From Chitinophagaceae bacterium (GTDB taxonomy: Bacteria > Bacteroidota > Bacteroidia > Chitinophagales > Chitinophagaceae), in NCBI GenBank assembly GCA_947472635.1, contig CANJDY010000145.1:1-7191 (forward strand): a stretch of DNA of 7,191 nt, given 5' to 3'. How positions within the stretch are numbered: position 1 is the first letter of the stretch; each line of letters starts with the position of its first letter. Made by a program: the position numbers and the translations under genes. The notes under the pieces are model-generated. The model was not told the origin of the DNA. It made no database searches and saw nothing but the letters and a program-made list of their open reading frames with translations. Positions 1 to 5,339 of this stretch are shown one piece after another.

Positions 1-1
1 A

Positions 2-112
2 TTGAATAAAGTCGGTAAAGTACGCCGGGCTAAATTGTTTTATTTGCGTGAAAGAAGTGGTAAAAGTGCCCGTATTCAAGAAAAGAGAATGGCTGTTGCC
101 CTTAAAAAGTAA
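2..112 (+). CDS. rplS: 50S ribosomal protein L19, C-terminal end (partial)
   Basis: This is the last 36 codons of a gene entering from the left, ending in TAA. The translation contains GKVRRAKLFYLRERSGKSAR followed by IQEKR, which is the highly conserved C-terminal signature of bacterial L19, a protein at the 30S-50S subunit interface of the ribosome. The very basic composition fits a ribosomal protein. The tail MAVALKK after the conserved block is a short lineage-type extension. The start and most of the protein lie outside the window. A strong intrinsic terminator begins 18 bases after the stop, so this is the end of its transcription unit. The L19 identification is firm despite the short length. 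Confidence 0.95.
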   Translation: MNKVGKVRRAKLFYLRERSGKSARIQEKRMAVALKK

Positions 113-130
113 GCCCTTTACAATATTTAA

Positions 131-163
131 AAAGCGAAATCCTCTTGGATTTCGCTTTTTTTT
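131..163 (+). terminator. Intrinsic terminator after rplS
   Basis: A perfect 12-bp stem (AAAGCGAAATCC at 131-142 with GGATTTCGCTTT at 147-158) closes a TCTT loop, and the 3' arm runs into eight consecutive T residues (156-163). This is a textbook rho-independent terminator for the rightward rplS transcript. The upstream A-tract can pair with the T-tract, so it might also work weakly in the other direction, but no leftward gene ends here. Confidence 0.93.
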
Positions 164-415
164 GTCCATACAAAAAAAGTTGCATTTATTTAACAATGAA
201 AGGAGATTTTCTGGTCAGCATTTCTCCCTTTTATTTCCCATCCAGCTTCCCTACACAAAAAGTATTTTTCCTTGACTGAAAAGTAAGAAAAAAGCTACCT
301 GCGGTAGACATATCAAGTGCTATTGCTATAAAGCTGTGAACAAAAAAAACTTTTACATTAACATGTTTACAACATAGTTTTTAAGTAAAACGGTTTAAAT
401 AGCAAATATTTGAAT
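164..415. other. Non-coding stretch upstream of tatA
   Basis: This AT-rich stretch separates the rplS terminator from the tatA promoter. I see no convincing gene in it. A 27-codon frame starting at ATG 196 and ending at 279 has no recognisable motif. A small inverted repeat, CTACC-TGC-GGTAG at 295-307, lies about 110 bases upstream of the tatA -7 box and could be a protein-binding site, but a 5-bp arm is weak evidence. Confidence 0.5.
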
Positions 416-423
416 TATATTTG
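416..423 (+). promoter_or_regulatory. Bacteroidota-type -7 promoter element for tatA
   Basis: TATATTTG matches the TAnnTTTG -7 consensus of the Bacteroidota primary sigma factor exactly. No clear TTG-type -33 element is visible 17-23 bases upstream; the nearest is the weak GGTTT around 392-396. Transcription would be expected to begin a few bases after 423, leaving a leader of roughly 12-16 bases before ATG 442. The TTG at 421-423 is part of this box and is therefore unlikely to be a start codon. Confidence 0.65.
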
Positions 424-441
424 TTTTTCAAATCAATTACT

Positions 442-723
442 ATGATAGTTTCAAATGTGTTAGCAGCAGTTTTATTATTTGGGATGCCTGGTGGATCCGA
501 GTGGATATTTATTATTTTGGCAATTGTTTTGCTATTTGGTGGCAAAAAAATCCCTGAGCTAATGAAAGGAATTGGTAAAGGTATGCGCGAGTTTAAAGAT
601 GCCAAAGAAAACGTAAAAAGTGAAATTGAGGAAGGTATGAAAGAGAAGGACAAAGAACAAGAAATAAGGGAATTAAGGCAACAACTTCAGCAAGCAAAGC
701 AGGCCCAGGAATTACCAAAATAA
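442..723 (+). CDS. tatA: Twin-arginine translocase subunit TatA/E
   Basis: TatA oligomerises in the inner membrane to let folded proteins with twin-arginine signal peptides across, together with TatC (not in this window). The 93-residue product has the standard layout. A single membrane span with a polar Glu at its outer end (about residues 20-33, EWIFIILAIVLLFG) leads into the FGGKK hinge and the PELMKGIGKGMREFKDAK amphipathic helix (about 35-55). A highly charged, probably coiled-coil tail follows to the end. Residues 1-14 form an additional short hydrophobic stretch (VLAAVLLFG) before MPGG, longer than a minimal TatA N-terminus. ATG 442 is chosen because the upstream in-frame TTG at 421 sits inside the promoter box. 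It is a TatA/E type rather than a certain TatB, since the hinge and short tail fit TatA. Confidence 0.9.
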   Translation: MIVSNVLAAVLLFGMPGGSEWIFIILAIVLLFGGKKIPELMKGIGKGMREFKDAKENVKSEIEEGMKEKDKEQEIRELRQQLQQAKQAQELPK

Positions 724-747
724 ATTACGCTTCATTACAATAACGCA

Positions 748-790
748 TGGCTGAAGTAAATGACAGGATTCCTGCCCTTTACTTCAGCCA
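748..790 (+). terminator. Long hairpin between tatA and gatA (terminator or attenuator)
   Basis: A perfect 13-bp stem (TGGCTGAAGTAAA at 748-760 with TTTACTTCAGCCA at 778-790) encloses 17 bases that themselves fold as CAGG-ATT-CCTG (764-774), giving a nearly continuous hairpin. The downstream sequence ATTTTATAAA is only a weak T-tract. It could partly terminate tatA transcription, attenuate read-through into gatA, or protect the 3' end of a processed tatA message. No exact TAnnTTTG box lies between it and gatA, which favours some read-through. Confidence 0.6.
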
Positions 791-823
791 ATTTTATAAA
801 GGCAACTTAATCCTGTTTTCAAA

Positions 824-2287
824 TTGTTCACTACTATAGCAACCTACCATCAGCAGCTCCATTCTGGAGAAACCACTTGTGTGGCAATGGTAAAGCATTA
901 CCTAGACAAGATCAAACAGCAGGAGCATTTAAATGCTTTTATACAAGTATATACTGAAGAAGCAATACAAAAGGCGGCAGCACTTGATGCCAAGCAAAAA
1001 GAAGTAGGTATTTCGGGAAGGTTGCACGGGGTGGTCATTGGTATTAAAGATGTGTTGGCTTACAAAGGCCATACACTTACAGCTGGCTCAAAAATATTAA
1101 ACGGTTTTGTTTCCGTATATAACGCTACTTCCATTCAGCGACTATTGGATGAAGACGCCATCATCATTGGCAATTGCAATTGCGATGAATTTGCAATGGG
1201 CAGTACCAATGAAAATTCGGCTTATGGGAATGTGCTTAATGCCGCAGATGAAACCAAGGTTCCTGGAGGGTCATCCGGGGGTAGTGCAGTTGCCGTTCAA
1301 GCGGGAATGTGCATGGTTAGTTTAGGAAGTGACACCGGAGGATCGGTCAGGCAGCCAGCAGACTTTTGTGGCATTGTTGGCTTAAAGCCCACTTATGGCC
1401 GCATTTCAAGGTATGGCTTAATTGCTTACGCCTCCTCCTTCGATCAAATAGGTATTTTTAGCAACAACATTGCCGATATCGCATTAACACTGGAAGTGAT
1501 TGCTGGCGAAGACGAATATGATAGCACCGCAATACCATCATCTGCTCAGCAAATGGAGGTGAATGCTATTCCGAAAAAGTCGAATTTTTTACCTGCCGAA
1601 AATAATAAAAAATATAGAATCGCTTATTTTAGGGAAGCTTTGAACCACCCATCTCTGGATAAAGAAATTCAAAAAAAGATTTTAGCGCTCATTGATCAAT
1701 TGCAACTGGATGGCCATACCGTAGCCCCTGTTGAATTTGATTTGCTCGACCATATTGTTCCTGCCTACTACGTTTTAACCACGGCAGAGGCTAGTAGTAA
1801 CTTGAGTAGGTATGACGGCGTAAGGTTTGGCCACCAAACTAGTAAACCTGTGGCAGATTTAACCGAGTTCTATAAACGCAACCGCAGCGAAGGATTTGGA
1901 AAAGAAGTAAAACGCAGAATTTTACTAGGCACTTTTGTGTTAAGTGCAGGCCATTACGACGCTTATTTTAGTAAGGCACAGCAGGTAAGGCGGCTATTGA
2001 CAAAAAAAACAAATCTGCTATTCAGTGAGTATGATGCACTTATTATGCCCACTGCACCGACTACTGCAATGCCCATTGGAGCAAATTCAGATGATCCCAT
2101 TGCCATGTACCTAGCTGACATTTATACTGTATTTGCTAATCTTACTGGGCTGCCGGCAATATCCATACCTTTATTTAAACATAGCAATGGTATGCCCTTT
2201 GGGCTTCAGGTGCTCACCAATAAACTGGAAGAAGATACCCTTTTGCAATTATCCGCTTCGCTACTTAAAAAATACACGAGTGAATAG
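824..2287 (+). CDS. gatA: Glutamyl-tRNA(Gln)/aspartyl-tRNA(Asn) amidotransferase subunit A
   Basis: GatA is the glutaminase subunit of GatCAB: it releases ammonia from glutamine so that misacylated Glu-tRNA(Gln) or Asp-tRNA(Asn) can be amidated in the cytoplasm. The 487-residue length is normal for the family. The amidase-signature Ser-cisSer-Lys triad is complete: Lys75 in IGIKDVL, Ser150 in PGGSSGGSA and Ser174 in SDTGGSVRQPA, with the same spacings as Staphylococcus aureus Lys79/Ser154/Ser178. The blocks DEFAMGSTNENSAYG, GLKPTYGRISRYGLIAY and SSFDQIG are GatA-like rather than generic amidase. The start appears to be TTG 824: a stop lies upstream at 797-799 with no ATG between, and the next ATG (887, residue 22) would remove the conserved first helix. 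gatB and gatC are not in the window. A lytic transglycosylase gene follows after 9 bases, so the two are probably co-transcribed. Confidence 0.93.
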   Translation: MFTTIATYHQQLHSGETTCVAMVKHYLDKIKQQEHLNAFIQVYTEEAIQKAAALDAKQKEVGISGRLHGVVIGIKDVLAYKGHTLTAGSKILNGFVSVYNATSIQRLLDEDAIIIGNCNCDEFAMGSTNENSAYGNVLNAADETKVPGGSSGGSAVAVQAGMCMVSLGSDTGGSVRQPADFCGIVGLKPTYGRISRYGLIAYASSFDQIGIFSNNIADIALTLEVIAGEDEYDSTAIPSSAQQMEVNAIPKKSNFLPAENNKKYRIAYFREALNHPSLDKEIQKKILALIDQLQLDGHTVAPVEFDLLDHIVPAYYVLTTAEASSNLSRYDGVRFGHQTSKPVADLTEFYKRNRSEGFGKEVKRRILLGTFVLSAGHYDAYFSKAQQVRRLLTKKTNLLFSEYDALIMPTAPTTAMPIGANSDDPIAMYLADIYTVFANLTGLPAISIPLFKHSNGMPFGLQVLTNKLEEDTLLQLSASLLKKYTSE

Positions 2288-2296
2288 CTGAAAAAA

Positions 2297-3505
2297 ATGA
2301 ACCTATTTTTACAGATATCGATTGTATGTTTTCTATTCCTACATCCAACTGCAGGCATTGCTCTTAGCAGGTCAGATACCCAACAACGATACGTTCAGGA
2401 CACCATAAAACAGGATACCATCAAAGAAGATACTGCCAGAGAGAACCAGCTGATTGATGAGGTCATTACATCCAGAAAAATTCCGAAGAAAGAAAATGTC
2501 CAATTTTTTAACCAGGTGAATAAATATGGTTTTAAAAATCTTTTCACCAACTACAATTACAATAGCAGTATTTCCTACAAAGCCCAGATCAATCCGAATG
2601 CCGAACTTTTTGTACAGGATTACATGAAAAGCCATAGTGCCTATTTGCAAAAAATGAAAAGCTGGGGCCAACCCTATTTTAATTTAATTGAAACGGTATT
2701 AGAGCAATATGGCTTACCTAAGGAATTGAAATATATTGCCGTCATCGAATCGAACTTAAGTACCGCTGCTACCAGCCAGGTAGGCGCAGGCGGACCATGG
2801 CAATTTATGCCGTATACCGCAAGAGATGTTGGATTGGTGGTAAATAGCTTTCAGGATGAACGAAGGGATTATTATAAAAGCACCCATGCTGCCGCTAGGT
2901 ACTTATTAATACTATACCGACAATTACATGATTGGCTACTGGTAATGGCAGCTTACAATGGTGGCCCCGGCAGGGTGAATGCCGCAATAAAAAAAAGTGG
3001 TAGCAAAAATTTCTGGAACCTTCAATACTACCTTCCTGAAGAATCCAGAACCTATGTAAAACGCTTTATTGCCACCCACTACATTATGGAAGGAACAGGG
3101 GGTGTTACTACAACAGGGGGTGCCAGCAGTGTAACGGATAATACTGCATTAGGGACCAATAACCTCGCTATTAATTTAAATCAAAATGGGAAAAAAAAGG
3201 AAGCTGACTTATCTACAGAAGAGTTATTAGCAATTGAGGTACTGCCGATTTCAGGAAAATACAATTCATTGATTATTGCAAAAAACATTGCGATGGATAT
3301 TGTGCTGTTCAACCACTTCAACCCCGATTTTGACGGCAGCTTGGCATCCTCAGGTGTTTTTGAACTCCGGCTTCCTCCCGATAAAATGCAATTATTTGTA
3401 GCCAACAAATACCCGATACTAAATGAATCTCTTCAGGCTTTGTTAAATGGCACAGCTGTTCCGATAGAAAAAAAAGTTATTCAAAAAGAGAAGAAAAAAT
3501 CCTAA
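2297..3505 (+). CDS. Secreted SLT-type lytic transglycosylase, MltD-like
   Basis: This 402-residue protein should cleave peptidoglycan glycan strands in the periplasm, forming anhydro-muropeptides. An N-terminal hydrophobic segment (about residues 3-19) looks like a signal peptide; there is no clear lipobox, although Cys11 lies inside the segment. A polar region with repeated DTIK/EDT units follows (about 27-50). The SLT (goose-lysozyme-like) domain runs from about 125 to 265. It has the catalytic Glu151 in AVIESNL, then GAGGPWQFMPYTA (163-175), AAYNGGPGRV (218-227) and the Tyr-containing RTYVKRFIATHYI. A Gly/Thr/Ser-rich linker (266-290) leads to a C-terminal module (about 311-385) ending ELRLPPDKMQLF, the kind of sequence seen after the SLT domain in Bacteroidota MltD homologues. 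No typical LysM repeat is obvious, though that module may be a degenerate one. The tail is Lys-rich. The start is ATG, 9 bases after the gatA stop. Confidence 0.88.
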   Translation: MNLFLQISIVCFLFLHPTAGIALSRSDTQQRYVQDTIKQDTIKEDTARENQLIDEVITSRKIPKKENVQFFNQVNKYGFKNLFTNYNYNSSISYKAQINPNAELFVQDYMKSHSAYLQKMKSWGQPYFNLIETVLEQYGLPKELKYIAVIESNLSTAATSQVGAGGPWQFMPYTARDVGLVVNSFQDERRDYYKSTHAAARYLLILYRQLHDWLLVMAAYNGGPGRVNAAIKKSGSKNFWNLQYYLPEESRTYVKRFIATHYIMEGTGGVTTTGGASSVTDNTALGTNNLAINLNQNGKKKEADLSTEELLAIEVLPISGKYNSLIIAKNIAMDIVLFNHFNPDFDGSLASSGVFELRLPPDKMQLFVANKYPILNESLQALLNGTAVPIEKKVIQKEKKKS

Positions 3506-3509
3506 GGTA

Positions 3510-4820
3510 TTATTGTTGCTGTAGTACCTGCTTCATCGCTTTTGCTTTTAGCATACATTCCTCATATTCTTCCTCTGCATTACAGTAAAATGTGATGGCG
3601 CTGCCAGTCTGAAAAGATACATACTCAGTAGATGCATTGTACAAAATACTCCTGATTACTACATTGAAATCAGCATCCCCCTGTGGGTTTACATAGCCAA
3701 TCGCTCCGGAAAACAATCCTCTTTTAGTTTGTTCGTATCGCTCGATAATTTCCAACACACTTTTTTTGGGAGCCCCCGTCATGCTACCCATAGGAAATGT
3801 AGCTTTCGCCACATCTACCCAATCTAGCCCCTCCTCCAATTCCCCAGTGATGGTACTAATCATCTGGTGAACCTGCGGAAAACTATAAATTCCAAATAGC
3901 TCTTCCACCTCAACGGTCCCAGGTTTACAAACACGACTAAGATCATTTCTCACCAAGTCAACCACCATTACATTTTCACTTTTTTCCTTTTCGCTGTTCT
4001 GTAAAATCCGTTTACTTAATTCATCCAGCCCTGGGTTTAATAAATTACGTTTAGCCGTACCCTTTATTGGCTGAGAAAATATTTTACTGCCCAATTTTTT
4101 AAAATACCTTTCAGGACTTGCACAAATACAATATTTGTCATTTAATCGGTATAGTGCAGAAAATGGATTAGGGGAAAGGGTAACCAACGAACAGTAAACA
4201 GACAATGGATCAATAGAGGTATTTGTCGCAAAAAATTCTTGACAAAAATTAACTTCATAACAATCCCCTCGCAAAATATGCTGTTGCAATTTGTTGACAA
4301 TTTCAGTATACTCCTCAGAAGAAATTCTGTGCTGAATATCTAGCACTGCCGACTTACCTTTTTCTATACAAAAAGCACTGGATTCAATCGCTGCAAATAT
4401 TTCTTCGGCATTGGTATCGCAATATATGATTAGTTGATTCTCTTTTAACTGCAATACAATTTCGGGTACAAAAAAACAGGTGTCTGAAAAGTTAATTCCA
4501 TCAAAATTACTAGAACTGAGTGCTGCTGTCTCATTTTTGAGATCATAGCCCAGGTGTCCAAAGATCCAATCTTTTTGATTAGTTGAAAACGCTTTGAGCA
4601 ATTCAAAAGCATTGCCTGCAGTAGTTTCTATCTTTTGCTTGCAGCCCACTGCCAACAAGCATTCAAATGCAGGTGTTTCAAAATGATACTGCCTGTTATC
4701 CAGCAAACAAAAAATGTTGAACGGTTGTACCCAGTTCAACATTTTATTTCTGAAATCAATAAAATTATCTATCGGAAAAGAGATGGCTTTTTTCACTTGT
4801 TTATTTTTCCATATCGGCAA
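3510..4820 (-). CDS. pabB: Aminodeoxychorismate synthase component I
   Basis: This chorismate-binding enzyme (436 residues) adds ammonia to chorismate to form 4-amino-4-deoxychorismate, the precursor of p-aminobenzoate and folate. PIKGTAKR (251-258) carries Lys253, equivalent to the nucleophilic Lys274 of E. coli PabB; anthranilate synthase has PIAGT here, so PabB is preferred over TrpE. Other family blocks are YEVNFCQEF, SPNPFSALYRL, ASPERYF, ENVMVVDLVRNDLSRVC, FPMGSMTGAPK and EEEYEECMLKAKAM. The usual GGGIVADS-like segment reads GSAITFYC. No amidotransferase partner (PabA/TrpG) or PabC lies in the window. The start appears to be TTG 4818-4820, directly after an in-frame TGA. The next ATG (residue 27) would cut into the conserved region before NWVQPFNIFCLLDN. 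It lies 22 bases downstream of the acidic-protein gene and probably shares its transcript. Confidence 0.9.
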   Translation of the reverse strand: MPIWKNKQVKKAISFPIDNFIDFRNKMLNWVQPFNIFCLLDNRQYHFETPAFECLLAVGCKQKIETTAGNAFELLKAFSTNQKDWIFGHLGYDLKNETAALSSSNFDGINFSDTCFFVPEIVLQLKENQLIIYCDTNAEEIFAAIESSAFCIEKGKSAVLDIQHRISSEEYTEIVNKLQQHILRGDCYEVNFCQEFFATNTSIDPLSVYCSLVTLSPNPFSALYRLNDKYCICASPERYFKKLGSKIFSQPIKGTAKRNLLNPGLDELSKRILQNSEKEKSENVMVVDLVRNDLSRVCKPGTVEVEELFGIYSFPQVHQMISTITGELEEGLDWVDVAKATFPMGSMTGAPKKSVLEIIERYEQTKRGLFSGAIGYVNPQGDADFNVVIRSILYNASTEYVSFQTGSAITFYCNAEEEYEECMLKAKAMKQVLQQQ

Positions 4821-4842
4821 TCAGTACCGAATTTGGGCGCAA

Positions 4843-5259
4843 TTAAAAATCATCCTCATCATCAAAACCACCACCGCCATCCAGATCATCAAACCCAAGG
4901 TCTTTAAAATCATCCTCAATTTTAAAATCATCTTCTTCATCCTTTGCAGATTTTTTACCGGCAGATTTTTTAGCAGATGACTTGGGTACATCAAACTCAT
5001 CAAAGTCTGGATCCCAGTCATCCGACTCTTCTCCCTTTTCCCATTCATCCACTTCCTCTCCATCCTCCTCCTCTTCATCAACATCCTTGCTCTTTTTTGA
5101 GCCAGCTTTTCCTTTCTTTAAAGGTGCATCATCTTCTTCTTCCTCATCTTCCTCCTCATCTTTTTTGGATTTAGAAGAAGGCTTTGCAGCTGATTTTTTT
5201 GGAGCAGTCTCCTCGTCAATGGGAGTTGTTTTTTTTACTTTGTCAGGTTTGGTAGCCAT
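4843..5259 (-). CDS. Highly acidic low-complexity protein of unknown function
   Basis: I do not recognise a named family. The 138-residue protein has about 53 Asp/Glu and 25 Lys, with no Arg, His or Cys, and no signal peptide or membrane span. A Lys/Ser/Ala N-terminus (1-33) precedes EEEDEEEEDD (35-44). A basic patch KKGKAGSKKSK (48-58) is followed by a second acidic run (59-90) that includes DWDPDFDEFD. A second Lys/Ser patch (93-106) comes next, then a Phe-containing acidic tail: DDFKIEDDFKD, LGFDD, and a run of four Gly before the end GFDDEDDF. It is almost certainly disordered. The alternating charge blocks resemble nucleic-acid- or histone-chaperone-like tails; the acidic end with terminal Phe recalls the single-stranded DNA-binding protein C-terminal tip. 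Both are inference. The ATG start, consistent codon use and position between purA and pabB on the same strand support a real gene; shadow frames on the other strand do not look protein-like. Confidence 0.82.
   Translation of the reverse strand: MATKPDKVKKTTPIDEETAPKKSAAKPSSKSKKDEEEDEEEEDDAPLKKGKAGSKKSKDVDEEEEDGEEVDEWEKGEESDDWDPDFDEFDVPKSSAKKSAGKKSAKDEEDDFKIEDDFKDLGFDDLDGGGGFDDEDDF
4903..4932 (-). repeat. Tandem repeat inside the acidic-protein gene
   Basis: The 12-base sequence TTTAAAATCATC occurs twice on the plus strand, at 4903-4914 and 4921-4932, with an 18-base period. In the protein it encodes two copies of the unit EDDFK (residues 109-113 and 115-119). It suggests that the acidic tail grew by short duplication. 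Confidence 0.6.
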
Positions 5260-5304
5260 ATATCAACTTATTAATGCTGTAAAATTTCTGATAGATTTTT
5301 AAAT

Positions 5305-5332
5305 TGCCAAAAAAAAAGGCATATTTTTTTTT
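5305..5332 (-). other. A9/T9 alternative hairpins between purA and the acidic gene
   Basis: Reading the minus strand after the purA stop, nine A residues (5332-5324) are followed by TATGCC and nine T residues (5317-5309), then GGCA. The A9 and T9 tracts can pair with a 6-base loop, or TGCC and GGCA can pair around the T-tract; the two folds exclude each other. Neither is a strong GC-rich terminator, so read-through from purA into the acidic gene is likely. The remaining 80-base gap shows no exact TAnnTTTG promoter box on the minus strand. Confidence 0.4.
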
Positions 5333-5339
5333 ATTTTTC

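Noticed and set aside
48..275. 75-codon frame running from rplS through its terminator
   Set aside because: It overlaps the real L19 reading frame and the terminator hairpin, and the product has no recognisable features.
196..279. 27-codon frame starting at ATG 196
   Set aside because: Short, with no motif, no promoter box and no conservation evidence; such frames are common by chance.
295..307. CTACC-TGC-GGTAG small inverted repeat upstream of tatA
   Set aside because: A 5-bp arm is within chance expectation; kept only as a note in the intergenic entry.
1107..1325. 72-codon frame inside gatA
   Set aside because: A shifted-frame shadow of gatA, with no independent start signal or recognisable product.
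4821..5084. Met/Arg/Lys-rich frame on the same strand as the acidic gene
   Set aside because: It is a shifted frame of the acidic gene; its low-complexity composition follows from GAT/GAA/GAG repeats.
4982..5302. Ser-rich frame opposite the acidic gene
   Set aside because: It is the complement of Asp/Glu codon runs; Ser repeats arise automatically, and its end covers the upstream AT-rich gap.
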